From positions 124,001 to 188,000 of the forward strand of contig CAVRLX010000006.1 of the NCBI GenBank assembly GCA_963721725.1: a stretch of DNA of 64,000 nucleotides. Direction: 5' to 3'. Below, in pieces: positions 17,158 through 26,023 of this stretch; positions within the stretch are counted from its first letter, which is position 1; the number at the start of each line of letters is the position of its first letter. The translations under genes and the position numbers were made by a program. Source of the DNA: RI-153 sp963721725. Lineage in GTDB: Bacteria > Chloroflexota > Anaerolineae > Caldilineales > Caldilineaceae. Under the pieces are notes generated by a model. It saw nothing but the letters and a program-made list of their open reading frames with translations. It was not told where the DNA came from and ran no database searches.

Positions 17158-18453
17158 ATGCACTCCGCACTATCTGAAAGGATCGATACCTTGCACAACA
17201 ACCGCGGTCTATCCAATGCCAATTTCCACATCCGTGAACTGACAACCGAAGCCGAACTCGTCGCTTTTATCCGCATCGCCGACCTGGCCTTTTCTGACGA
17301 GGAAAAGAGCGAACCGGAGATCGATTCCTGGCTGGCATACCTCACGACCAGCCCCGATGTGCTGGCGGGGAGCGTGCGCGGGGCTTTTGACAACAACACA
17401 GGTGAGGTGCTGGGCGGCTATGTGTTACACCGTCGCCAGCTTTGCATTGGATCGGCGCGGCTGCCCACAGGCTGTATTGGCGGTGTGGTGACAGCGCCCA
17501 ACCAGCGCAAGCGTGGCATTGCCTCGGCGCTGATGCGTGACGCCATCGACTATGCCCAACATGATAAATTGGCGCTGCTCTTTCTGACCGGCATCCCCCA
17601 TTTCTATGACCGCTTTGGCTATGTCGCCGTGCGTGAAGAGGTCGAGCTTCATCTAGAGCGCGAGGCTATCCGAACGCTGACGCCGTCGGCTGGTTTGGAG
17701 GTTCGCCCGGCTCGCCCCGACGACGCCGCAGCGTGGCTCACACTCTATCAAACTCATTTTCAGCCCTATGTCGGCTCGTTTGAACGAGATCTGCTTTCAC
17801 AACGTCAGCAGCTTGATCATGCGCTTTTCAATTCGCACTACAACCATAGTGTGGCCTGTGATGGGACGGGGCGGGTGCGTGGTTATCTTCTGTTAAAACA
17901 AAAAGATTACGCCCAGGTAGAGATAGCGGCGGATGACTGGCCGGCCATCGCCGCCCTGCTCTCTTTCCATGAGCGCCTCGTCGCTTCCGATACGACTCAT
18001 TTGACCTGGCGGCTGCCGCTGGATTCACCGATTTTTTATCACCTCATGGAGCGCATCCCGGCGCGCAGCGAACGCTGGCATCATTTTAGTGGTGATTGGA
18101 TGGCGCGACCTGGGCATGTGGAGACATTGGTACGCTCCCTGCTGCCAGCATGGACGGAACGTCTGCACCGCGCTATGTACCCGTGGCAGGGAAATTTGAT
18201 TCTCTGGGTGGATACCCTACGCCTGCCGCTGACAATCTCGACGCATGGTGTCACCCTTGGCACACAAATAGTCGAAGACTGTGTTGACATTCGCGTGACC
18301 GCAAAGGCACTCACCCAGCTTTGCTTTGGCTTTCGACCAGTTTCCTGGTTCGCCAGCCAACCGGACCACCAGATTCCGCCGCAAGTCCAGCCCTTGCTGG
18401 AGATACTCTTTCCACCCCTCGCCGCCTGGGTGGCGGGGTCAGATTATTTTTAA
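17158..18453 (+). CDS. Eis-like GNAT N-acetyltransferase
   Basis: A 431-residue protein with the three-part Eis layout: an N-terminal GNAT domain with the acetyl-CoA loop VVTAPNQRKRGIASALM, a second GNAT-like domain (about residues 180-310), and a C-terminal sterol-carrier-like domain. HFYDRFGYV supplies the Tyr expected at the active site, and the chain ends in ...SDYF. In mycobacterial Eis the C-terminal Phe carboxylate is the catalytic base, so the terminal Phe supports real activity. Eis enzymes acetylate amines, including aminoglycosides, at several positions; the natural substrate here is unknown. ATG 17158 is used; a TTG at 17191 has a better ribosome site (GAAAGGATCG). Confidence 0.8.
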   Translation: MHSALSERIDTLHNNRGLSNANFHIRELTTEAELVAFIRIADLAFSDEEKSEPEIDSWLAYLTTSPDVLAGSVRGAFDNNTGEVLGGYVLHRRQLCIGSARLPTGCIGGVVTAPNQRKRGIASALMRDAIDYAQHDKLALLFLTGIPHFYDRFGYVAVREEVELHLEREAIRTLTPSAGLEVRPARPDDAAAWLTLYQTHFQPYVGSFERDLLSQRQQLDHALFNSHYNHSVACDGTGRVRGYLLLKQKDYAQVEIAADDWPAIAALLSFHERLVASDTTHLTWRLPLDSPIFYHLMERIPARSERWHHFSGDWMARPGHVETLVRSLLPAWTERLHRAMYPWQGNLILWVDTLRLPLTISTHGVTLGTQIVEDCVDIRVTAKALTQLCFGFRPVSWFASQPDHQIPPQVQPLLEILFPPLAAWVAGSDYF

Positions 18454-18608
18454 GAAGATAAGCGAAACCGCTGTGCGACCCAAGTGAGTAACGTGCTACG
18501 GTAGATCGCATCGACCCCGATAACTCGCAGCTTTTTACAAACGCCATCGAGCTGGCTCAGCAGGCGTGCGCCAGCGGGATCTGAGACGGAGACGGTCGTA
18601 ACTACGAC
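18450..18608 (-). pseudogene. Remnant of an IS5-type DDE transposase, C-terminal fragment
   Basis: On the minus strand about 52 codons read TTVSVSDPAGARLL, KKLRVIGVDAIYRS and LLTWVAQRFRL. This matches the catalytic-core end of IS5-family transposases (VTAASVxDRDGA... KKLWVDGGYRG...W). The rest of the transposase is absent and the frame runs into unrelated antisense sequence, so only a scar remains. It fills the gap between the Eis-like gene and the beta-helix gene, overlaps the former's stop, and has no inverted terminal repeats that I can recognise. Confidence 0.6.
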
Positions 18609-18671
18609 GGTATGAGCCGTCCGTTGGACTATCTTCAGGAAATTCTCCCCACCGCAATCGAGGACAACCCC

Positions 18672-20165
18672 ATGAATCCCCAAGATACCTTTGTTACCTA
18701 TGAAGCGTTCGGCGCGGCCGGCGACGGCGTGGCCGATGATCTGCCTGCGATTTGCGAGGCCCACGCCTATGCCAACGCGCACAGATTGCCCGTTAAGACG
18801 AAACCAGATGCAATTTATCACCTGGGTCGCCGGGCGCTCACGGCTGTGATCACCACCGACGTCGACTGGAACAACTCGCGCTTTACGATTGACGACACGG
18901 CGGTGGAGAATCACAAAGCGCCGTTGTTCGAGGTGCGCTCTTTGTTGGGGCCTGTGGTGGAGGTGCAGATCAGCCGTCTCAGCCGCGATCAAAAGCAGGT
19001 GGACGCCCGGCCCGCGCACGATTGCCACGTGCTGGTGGAAAACGACAGCCATCGGCTCTTCATCCGGCGCGGCCTCAACCAGAACGCCGGCGTTCCTCAA
19101 CACGACTGCTTTATTCTGCGGCGGGACGGCTCTATCGAGGGCGACATTGACTGGGATTACAACACTATCACCCGCATCGAGGCTCGCCCCATTGACGAAA
19201 CCACGCTGCACATGTGCGGCGGCATCTTCACCACCTTTGCCAACCGCATGGTGCAGGAGATCGGCTACAATTATTGGGGCAGAAATATCGTCATCACCCG
19301 CTCCAACACGGAGATCGACGGGCTGACCCATTATGTGGTGGGGGAGACCGCCGTCGGGCATCCGTACCGCGGCTTCCTCAGCGCAGAACAGTGCGCCAAC
19401 GTCACCCTGCGCAACTGCTTCGCCACTGCGCACAAGATCTATTCCACGATTGGCGCGGCAGGGCTGCCGGTCAACATGGGGTCGTACGATATTCACGCCA
19501 ACGATGTGGTGAATTTCCAGATGGTCAACTGCCGCATGAATCACATTTGCGACCGCACGCACTGGGGGGTGATTGCTACCAACTTCTGCAAAAACATCGT
19601 GTTGGAGGATTGCACCCTCTCGCGCATGGACACCCATATGGGCGTCTCCGGTGAATATACGGTCCGGCGCTGCACGCTGGGCCACATGGGGCTGAACGCG
19701 ATTGGGCGGGGCAGGCTAACGGTGGAGGATTCCACACTATATGGCAACGCCCTCATCAGCTTCCGTAGTGACTATGGCAGCACGTGGGAGGGCGATCTGA
19801 TCATTCGCAACTGCCGCTGGATCCCTGCCTGTGGCGATATGACCTGGCCGCATCTCCTCAACGTGCGCAACGATGGTATGCACGATTTTGGCTATGCCTG
19901 CTCCATGCCGCGAGAGATTACGATTGACGGGCTGTTTGTGGATGATGCCACTCACCCCGACGGCTACGACGGACTCTATCTTTTCACCGATCCCGATGCC
20001 ATGACCGCGGGTGACGCAGCAGTCGCTCTGTCGGCGGAGCGTCCTTTTCCCTACAAACGGTGCGAGAAAGTGATAGTGCGCGGGCTAACCACGGCCAGCG
20101 GCAAGGCGCCGCAGGTTTCGCCGAACGCCGCATTTGCCAAAGATGCGGCTGTCTGGATCGAGTAG
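18672..20165 (+). CDS. Right-handed beta-helix protein, pectate lyase superfamily-like
   Basis: A 497-residue protein starting with YEAFGAAGDGVADDLPAICEAHAYAN, the typical start of pectate-lyase-3/GH28-related beta-helix proteins. Repeated coils follow (for example NVTLRNCFATAHKIYSTIG, NFQMVNCRMNHICDRT, NIVLEDCTLSRMDTHMG, YTVRRCTLGHMG, LTVEDSTLYGNA). Such folds cleave or bind polysaccharides. No signal peptide is visible, which is unusual and suggests a cytoplasmic enzyme acting on imported oligosaccharide, or a mis-set start. ATG 18672 follows GAGGACAACCCC; an ATG at 18612 is possible but falls next to the transposase scar. Catalytic residues cannot be assigned by eye. Confidence 0.7.
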   Translation: MNPQDTFVTYEAFGAAGDGVADDLPAICEAHAYANAHRLPVKTKPDAIYHLGRRALTAVITTDVDWNNSRFTIDDTAVENHKAPLFEVRSLLGPVVEVQISRLSRDQKQVDARPAHDCHVLVENDSHRLFIRRGLNQNAGVPQHDCFILRRDGSIEGDIDWDYNTITRIEARPIDETTLHMCGGIFTTFANRMVQEIGYNYWGRNIVITRSNTEIDGLTHYVVGETAVGHPYRGFLSAEQCANVTLRNCFATAHKIYSTIGAAGLPVNMGSYDIHANDVVNFQMVNCRMNHICDRTHWGVIATNFCKNIVLEDCTLSRMDTHMGVSGEYTVRRCTLGHMGLNAIGRGRLTVEDSTLYGNALISFRSDYGSTWEGDLIIRNCRWIPACGDMTWPHLLNVRNDGMHDFGYACSMPREITIDGLFVDDATHPDGYDGLYLFTDPDAMTAGDAAVALSAERPFPYKRCEKVIVRGLTTASGKAPQVSPNAAFAKDAAVWIE

Positions 20166-20220
20166 ACGACTCCGGTGAGTGTCTCCCCATCGAAAGGCAA
20201 GCGAGTTTGATGGCAGCGCA

Positions 20221-20276
20221 AAAAAATCCGTGGGGTTTGTAGAGGGTTGATCCCTCTGCAAACCCCACGGATTTTT
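20221..20276. terminator. Bidirectional rho-independent terminator
   Basis: AAAAATCCGTGGGGTTTG with AGAGGG (from 20221) pairs with CCCTCT and CAAACCCCACGGATTTTT (ending about 20276), leaving a short TTGA loop. A and T runs flank both sides, so it serves the convergent beta-helix gene and the aldo/keto reductase. Confidence 0.85.
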
Positions 20277-20310
20277 GCTAACGCAGCGAACTCACCTTCT
20301 CGCCAAATCT

Positions 20311-21273
20311 CTACTTCCCTTCGTCAATCCACGCCAATTCGGCTGCGGTCAACTGCACCTGGCTGGCTTTGACGTTCTCGCGGAATTCTGCGCCGGTACG
20401 GCAGCCTACCAGGGCGTAGACATCTAGATCCGGGTGACTGAGCACGTAGGCCAGGGCGACCTGGGGCAACGTCAGATCCTTCTCTTTGCCCAAGGTTTCG
20501 GCGCGGTCATTGCGCTGAAAGTTCTCTTCAGTGCAATAGCAGCGCACCACCAGCTCGTCATTATAGCCGCTGAAGCTGTCCAGATTATCGCGACGGAAAC
20601 GCCCGGTGAGGAAGCCGCCAGCCAAACTGCTCCACACAAAGAGCGGCATCTTCTGCGCGGCGTACCAGGCGCGAGCGTCGGCCCCCTGCGGCCCGCTGAT
20701 ACTGAGACAGTTGGGCCACGGCTCTTCTTTTTGCACAGCCATGCTGAAGTTGGGGCTGCTGACCACAAAAGGCTTGAGTCCGTTGGCAGCGGCGTAGGCG
20801 TTGGCCTCGGCAATGCGCGCCGGCGACCAGTTCGATCCGCCAAACGAGCCGATCTTGCCGGCGTTGTGATGCTCGTTGAGCACCTCGACAATCGGCCCCA
20901 CCGGCTGCGTGGGATCGTCCCGGTGCAGCAGATAGAGATCAACAAAATCGACCTGGAGCCGGGCCAGTGAATCGTGGAGATCGGCGGTGATGTCATAGGG
21001 CGTGACACGCTGGCGGTCGCGGTTGTGGTGTGCGCCCTTGGTCAGGATCACCACATCTTCGCGGCAATTACGCGCTTTGATCCAGCGCCCCAGCACCCGT
21101 TCGCACTGGCCGCTCCCATAACCGTGGGCTGTGTCAAAGGTGGTGCAGCCCGCGTCCAAAATGGCGTCGAGTAACTCAAAATTTTCGTCAATTTTATCCT
21201 CAAGCAACATCACCGTGCCCTGCACCAGCCGGGAAATCGGTTTGTCTACGCCAGGGACGTGTCCGTAGTTCAT
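20311..21273 (-). CDS. Aldo/keto reductase
   Basis: A 320-residue AKR-superfamily NADPH-dependent oxidoreductase. The catalytic tetrad is visible as FDTAHGYG (Asp, Tyr), VILTKGAH (Lys) and DLYLLHRDD (His). The C-terminal part has the expected cofactor-binding GCRTGAEFREN. The substrate is unknown; the neighbouring MocA-type oxidoreductase on the same strand suggests sugar or polyol metabolism. ATG 21273 is preceded by GGAGACTTTTGC; an upstream in-frame extension to 21360 is hydrophobic and not conserved. Confidence 0.85.
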   Translation of the reverse strand: MNYGHVPGVDKPISRLVQGTVMLLEDKIDENFELLDAILDAGCTTFDTAHGYGSGQCERVLGRWIKARNCREDVVILTKGAHHNRDRQRVTPYDITADLHDSLARLQVDFVDLYLLHRDDPTQPVGPIVEVLNEHHNAGKIGSFGGSNWSPARIAEANAYAAANGLKPFVVSSPNFSMAVQKEEPWPNCLSISGPQGADARAWYAAQKMPLFVWSSLAGGFLTGRFRRDNLDSFSGYNDELVVRCYCTEENFQRNDRAETLGKEKDLTLPQVALAYVLSHPDLDVYALVGCRTGAEFRENVKASQVQLTAAELAWIDEGK

Positions 21274-21317
21274 GCAAAAGTCTCCATAGGGTTTGATTGG
21301 TAGCGGGATACAAGAGG

Positions 21318-21407
21318 AAAGAATAATGAGTAATGGCTTGATAACGACAGCGGTTGTCAATTAGAGCCGTGTTGTCGACAAACCTACTCGTTTACTCATT
21401 ATTCTTT
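21318..21407. repeat. 16-bp inverted repeat between the MocA oxidoreductase and aldo/keto reductase genes
   Basis: AAAGAATAATGAGTAA (21318-21333) is perfectly complementary to 21392-21407, enclosing 58 bases that contain TTGTCGACAA. The right arm touches the stop codon of the oxidoreductase gene. It could be an intercistronic mRNA structure on the minus strand. Confidence 0.7.
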
Positions 21408-22389
21408 ATTTCTCCATCGGATAGCGCAGCCCCCACTGGGCGCGCAGTTGATCCAAGATGTCCATGACGGCCAGGGTTGTGTCCAGCGGCAGCTTGTCGC
21501 TTTCGGTTTTGCCGGCGCGCAGACAGTTGCCCACTTCGGCGGCTTCGTAATTGTAGCCATTCCCCACCACTTCGGGGGTGATGGTTTCGGGATCATGTCC
21601 ATCGCGCTGGAGCGTAAAGCTGGTGGGTGCCCACCAGCGTTCGTGAATTTCAATGCGGCCTTCGGTTCCGGCGATAACAGCGGTGTGGGGAAGGTTGGCG
21701 CGGATGGCACTGGTGAGGACGGAGATCGCGCCATTCTCGTGGGCAAAGACGATACCGGCTTGCTCGTCAATGCCCGTGCTGCCCAGATGCGCCAGCGATT
21801 GGATCGCCGTAGGCTGCCCCAGGAGCAGATAGGCAAGGTAGACCGGATAGATGCCCACATCCAGCAGACCACCGCCGCCCAACGCCGGATCAAAAAGGCG
21901 GCTGCTGGGGTTGACTTTGGTGCGAAAGCCAAAGTTGGCGTGCAACATGGTAGGCGTGCCAATCGCGCCGTCGGCCACCAGATCGACCACAGCTTCCATG
22001 TGGGGCAGCAGCCGTGTCCACACGGCTTCCATAATCAGGCGTTTGTGGCTGCGCGCATAGTCGATGACGCGCTGGGCTTGGGCTTTGTTAATGGTGAAAG
22101 GCTTCTCGCACAGGACAGCCTTGCCGTGTTCCAAGCAGAGCAAGCTATTTTCGGCATGATAGACATGGGGCGTTGCCACATAAATGGCGTCTACGTCGGG
22201 ATCGGCGGCCAGCGCTTCATAGGAATCATGGCGATTGGGGGCATTGTAGGTGTCGGCAAAACGGTTGGCCGATTCGGCGCGGCGTGAACCCACCGCCACG
22301 AGTTTGGCATCGTCCATGACAGAAAGGCCCTTGGCAAACTGGTTTGCAATATTGCCTGTGCCCAGGATGCCCCAGCGGATAAGCTCCAT
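21406..22389 (-). CDS. Gfo/Idh/MocA family oxidoreductase
   Basis: A 327-residue NAD(P)-dependent dehydrogenase. The Rossmann motif WGILGTGNIANQFA opens the protein, the sugar-binding lysine motif CEKPFT follows at about residue 97, and the C-terminal alpha/beta domain carries DPALGGGGLLDVGIYPVYLA. Members oxidise sugars, inositols or dihydrodiols. ATG 22389 follows GGAGCCTGTTT with good spacing; the in-frame sequence upstream to 22479 is not conserved. It lies upstream of the aldo/keto reductase gene, probably in one transcript. Confidence 0.86.
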   Translation of the reverse strand: MELIRWGILGTGNIANQFAKGLSVMDDAKLVAVGSRRAESANRFADTYNAPNRHDSYEALAADPDVDAIYVATPHVYHAENSLLCLEHGKAVLCEKPFTINKAQAQRVIDYARSHKRLIMEAVWTRLLPHMEAVVDLVADGAIGTPTMLHANFGFRTKVNPSSRLFDPALGGGGLLDVGIYPVYLAYLLLGQPTAIQSLAHLGSTGIDEQAGIVFAHENGAISVLTSAIRANLPHTAVIAGTEGRIEIHERWWAPTSFTLQRDGHDPETITPEVVGNGYNYEAAEVGNCLRAGKTESDKLPLDTTLAVMDILDQLRAQWGLRYPMEK

Positions 22390-22527
22390 AAACAGGCTCC
22401 ATTCATTGTGGGGAGGAAGAGGGTAAACGCACAGCGCACCACTTGGCGCGACTGCCATCGAGTCTACCACAAGCCGCACGTTTCCCCAATCGGCATGGAG
22501 AATTGGGGTCTATTTCAGATGGGCGAA

Positions 22528-22591
22528 CATACCGGGAATAGACCAGGACTGCACGCTGTAGACGCTTATGGCCCGGTCCATTCCCGGTATG
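22528..22591. repeat. 17-bp hairpin downstream of mcrC
   Basis: CATACCGGGAATAGACC (22528-22544) pairs with 22575-22591 with one A-C mismatch and a 30-base loop. It lies 8 bases beyond the mcrC stop on the minus strand and may end or protect that mRNA, although no T run follows. Confidence 0.65.
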
Positions 22592-22598
22592 CTGCCCC

Positions 22599-23807
22599 CT
22601 AGTCAGCCCCGAAAATCTGCCGAAGAAGCGCTTGCCCTGCGGCATCCAGATCGCCTCCGATGGCGAAGGGAAGGCTGCGCACGTGTACGTTACCGATGCG
22701 CTCATCCAGCGGGCGGGGGAGATCGACGGGATAGAGCAAGATGGCCTCCGCGCAGCCTTTAGCCGTGGCATAGGCCACAATTTGGGCAACATCACTGCTG
22801 GCGGGCGAGTTGGTCGGAGTTTTGTACTTGGTATCCAGCACAGCGTAGGGAAGGTGGTTGGCGCGGTCATGAATCACCACATCGATAGCGAAATGTTGAT
22901 GGCTTTCGCTGCCAAAATAGACACGCTCCTGGGCCTGGACGGCATAGGGTGCGGTAATATGTTGAGTCAGCCAGGCCGCTACAAAGCGTTCGTACAGATA
23001 GGCCATGTCGATGAGAAAGGAGTGCATTTCATGATCGCCCAGGGTATGGCTAGGGCCGCTCTGTTCCAAAAAGAAGCGGCAGAGGGCATGCATCACCCGG
23101 TAATCATCGTTGAGACGGTTGTAATGGCGGTTAATACATTCCAACACGGAAACCGGCTGCAACGAGACCGAGCCAACCAGGATGCGGTAGACATGGCGCA
23201 GCACAGCTTGGGTGTCGGGAGACGGCAGTTCGCTGCGCAAAAGTTGCCAAAGGGTCCAGGCCAAGATGTGGTTTTCCTCGACGTCGGCGGTCTGTTCGTC
23301 AAAGCGACAGGGAATTCTCATCTGCCAGGGCGAATGCAGCACACGGTCCACTTGCACCCGACCACGCACATACGTCAGATCAAGCTGGACGCTCTGGGCG
23401 GAATGGTAGAGGCCGGTGCGGCAACGCGCTTCAATGCGGCGGGCCAGCCGCAGCGCCATCCGTTCGTAAAAATCAAGCAGGGTATCGACTCGAAAGAGAT
23501 CAGCGGAAAGGGGCGGCTCAGTCAGCCCATAGGCAATTTCAAGTAGCCGAAAGAGATTGTGCAAAGGCAATTTGGGCTGAAGCGAGAGGCCGACGCGCGG
23601 CGAAAGCGGCAAATAGCCCACCCATCCGCTGGCCGTGAGCTGCCAATCGCCCTCGGTTTTGGGCGAAGGAAACTCCACGCCCACATAGCGCCCATAGGTT
23701 CGCCACAGGTGTTCCCCCTCGGCAGTGGACAAGGTCGTAGCCGTCAGCCGTTGCGGGGTATATTCAGTTAACGTAATTGTATGCCGAGGAGGTGGCGTCA
23801 CATTCAT
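22599..23807 (-). CDS. mcrC: McrC-like nuclease subunit of a type IV (McrBC) restriction system
   Basis: A 402-residue McrC family protein. The N-terminal half has GYLPLSPRVGLSLQPKLPLHNLFRLLEIAYG, which is typical of McrC, and EENHILAWTL in the centre. The C-terminal nuclease domain shows AIDVVIHDR followed by YAVLDTKYK, fitting the PD-(D/E)xK catalytic pattern. McrC supplies DNA cleavage after McrB recognises modified cytosines. Its ATG overlaps the mcrB stop by four bases (ATGA), so the two are translationally coupled. No methyltransferase is adjacent, as expected for a modification-dependent system. Confidence 0.88.
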   Translation of the reverse strand: MNVTPPPRHTITLTEYTPQRLTATTLSTAEGEHLWRTYGRYVGVEFPSPKTEGDWQLTASGWVGYLPLSPRVGLSLQPKLPLHNLFRLLEIAYGLTEPPLSADLFRVDTLLDFYERMALRLARRIEARCRTGLYHSAQSVQLDLTYVRGRVQVDRVLHSPWQMRIPCRFDEQTADVEENHILAWTLWQLLRSELPSPDTQAVLRHVYRILVGSVSLQPVSVLECINRHYNRLNDDYRVMHALCRFFLEQSGPSHTLGDHEMHSFLIDMAYLYERFVAAWLTQHITAPYAVQAQERVYFGSESHQHFAIDVVIHDRANHLPYAVLDTKYKTPTNSPASSDVAQIVAYATAKGCAEAILLYPVDLPRPLDERIGNVHVRSLPFAIGGDLDAAGQALLRQIFGAD

Positions 23808-26023
23808 TTACCTTCTTCAATAGCAGCCTGCACACTTTGCCAGCGAAATGACTCTACGATCTGCAGACGGTCATAAAAAGTTTCCTCTAAATAGGGTTCA
23901 ATTTCTGTTCGCCAAATCGCGGCTATAGTGGCACGCAGATCGGCGCGCAAAAAGGCGGTAATGCCCACAGCATGGTGGGGATCGCCGATCTGCTGGTTCA
24001 CCCGTTGCAAGACGGTAATCAGTCCCTCCACCGCGAAGCCGCTCTGGGCGCGGACATGGAAGCTACGCAAGAGGGCATAATCCGGGTAGAGGGCCAGGAA
24101 GGCAAAGCGCCGCCGCAGTGCCACATCCACCAAGGCAATCGAGCGATCCGCGGTGTTCATGGTTCCGATGATGCGCAGGTTGGCGGGGATGCTCAACTCG
24201 CCGCCTGCGGCCAATGCCGCCGCCTGTCCGCGATATTCCAAGAGGTGCATCACCTCGCCAAAGACGCGCGCTGGGTCGGCCCGGTTGATCTCGTCGATGA
24301 TCAGCACACAGCGCCCCCGACGTTGGGCGGCGGCGGCGCAAAATTGTAAAAAGCGCCCTGGCACAAGTCGATAGGTTAACGTGCCCGCGCCCTCGGTGAC
24401 GGGGCGAATGCCCTGTACAAAATCTTCATAGGCGTAGGCCGAATGAAATTGAACTGACTCGAGAAAGCCGTCGCCGCCGCCCACCAAATGGCGGGCCAAA
24501 TGGCTGGCAATGTAGCTTTTGCCTGTGCCAGGCGGGCCATAAAAGATAACCTGCCCTTTGCGCTCAATCGAATCTCGCCAGGCCGAGAGTTGTTCCAGGC
24601 CAAAGCCGGTGGCCTCGGCACACTCGGCCAGAGAATAGGGCGGCACGAAATCCCGGGGAATGTCGCCATAAGCAGGCGGACGTTCGCGCACGGCCAGCGG
24701 CGCGGCCATGTCCACAGCGGGCGCATCGCTGGCCGATGTGGGCAGAGCGACTACAGCCGGGGCACGGCGTTCGGGCGCAATGGGCGTGTGGGCGAGACGG
24801 TCAAAGATTTCAGCATCCAATGCCGAGAAAGCACGCGGCCCCAGATCAAGATCCAATCGCCGTCGTTGTAGATCGATCCACACCACAGGGCGACAGTGGC
24901 CCAGCGGCACGTCGGGCACGAAATAGTAGAAGCCGCTCACGGTGCCGATGCCCAAGACCTCGCCGGCGCCGTCGTGGGCCACAAGGCGATCTCCTTCTTG
25001 CAATTGGCGGGCGAAGGTCCACAACAAGTTGAGATCGCGCCCGGTCCACTCGGGGTGCTGGGCCAACAGTTCGGCGCGCCGCTCGTTAAAATCGGCGCGG
25101 CTGAGGCCGGAGAGATCGCCAAATTCATCGTAGCCCAGGGCCACAAAACCGCCATTGCGCCAAGCGTCCCACTGGCCGTCGCCGCCGGGGCGGATCTGCC
25201 AGCAGCGAGATGTGTGAAACTCATACTGTTGGACGGTGACCAGCCAATGGCAAAATAGATCAAAGCGATCCGTGGCGCGCAACGGCGGAATGTGCGGCGT
25301 GCCGCCTGCTTCGCGCACCCAATCCACCAACTCCAGGCCAGCGGCGTTGGCGGCGGGGTAGTCGCGCAATTGTTGGCTGTGGGATGTGCCGGCAAAATAG
25401 TTGATCACGGCCAGGGTTTTGCGGTTGACCACGAGGTAGAGGTTGGGTTGCAGGGCGTTGAAGATGGGCGAAAGCGTGCCACTCTGAAAACCCGTGGCAT
25501 AGGGCAAGGCGCTGAAACTGGCACACGCCGCGGGCAGGCGTTCGGGTTGCTCGACGGCGGTGCGGACAAGCTCGAAAATTGCCCGCGCTTTGTCCTCCCA
25601 TTCGTGGGCTTTGGCCCAGCCTAAACGCTCATGCAAGCGCACCACATCGCCGTGGATGGCCGGGGTAAGGTGAATCCACGCCCCACGCGCCCGATTGCTT
25701 TCGCTGTCGGTGTGGGGCAGCAGCCCGGTCAAGACGGCGTCGGTGATGGACTGCTGGGCGGCGTCCAGTTCTATACAGTGGCGATAGTTGCGGGCGGCTT
25801 CTTCGCGCACCGATGGTATGCGCGCTGCATAGACCTGCGCGGCATGATCGGTGGCGTAGGTGTGCAAAAAGTGGGTGTAAAGCTGTAGAAAGTGGGCGTG
25901 TGGGCTGCTGATCACGGTATTGGCGGCGGCGTTTGGGTAAAGGTCAGCACATTTGTGCAATCTAATTTTACCATAGCCGTGGGCCAGGCGGAAAAGAGTG
26001 GAGAAAAGAGTGCGATGGGCCAC
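23804..26023 (-). CDS. mcrB: McrB-like AAA+ GTPase with a probable EVE/PUA-type modified-base reader domain
   Basis: A 739-residue motor subunit of a McrBC system. The C-terminal AAA+ domain has Walker A YGPPGTGKSY, Walker B VLIIDEINRADPARVFGE, and the McrB-type IIGTMNTADRSIALVD. Ahead of it, CWQIRPGGDGQWDAWRNGGFVALGYDEFGDLS with a later DRLVAHDGAGEVLGIG resembles EVE/PUA-fold domains that read modified bases. The N-terminal segment (SALPYATGFQSGTLSPIFNAL) is another conserved module. Translation may begin at GTG 26023, directly after the stop of the upstream gene, or at GTG 25915. It probably restricts phage DNA carrying modified cytosine. Confidence 0.87.
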   Translation of the reverse strand: MAHRTLFSTLFRLAHGYGKIRLHKCADLYPNAAANTVISSPHAHFLQLYTHFLHTYATDHAAQVYAARIPSVREEAARNYRHCIELDAAQQSITDAVLTGLLPHTDSESNRARGAWIHLTPAIHGDVVRLHERLGWAKAHEWEDKARAIFELVRTAVEQPERLPAACASFSALPYATGFQSGTLSPIFNALQPNLYLVVNRKTLAVINYFAGTSHSQQLRDYPAANAAGLELVDWVREAGGTPHIPPLRATDRFDLFCHWLVTVQQYEFHTSRCWQIRPGGDGQWDAWRNGGFVALGYDEFGDLSGLSRADFNERRAELLAQHPEWTGRDLNLLWTFARQLQEGDRLVAHDGAGEVLGIGTVSGFYYFVPDVPLGHCRPVVWIDLQRRRLDLDLGPRAFSALDAEIFDRLAHTPIAPERRAPAVVALPTSASDAPAVDMAAPLAVRERPPAYGDIPRDFVPPYSLAECAEATGFGLEQLSAWRDSIERKGQVIFYGPPGTGKSYIASHLARHLVGGGDGFLESVQFHSAYAYEDFVQGIRPVTEGAGTLTYRLVPGRFLQFCAAAAQRRGRCVLIIDEINRADPARVFGEVMHLLEYRGQAAALAAGGELSIPANLRIIGTMNTADRSIALVDVALRRRFAFLALYPDYALLRSFHVRAQSGFAVEGLITVLQRVNQQIGDPHHAVGITAFLRADLRATIAAIWRTEIEPYLEETFYDRLQIVESFRWQSVQAAIEEGK

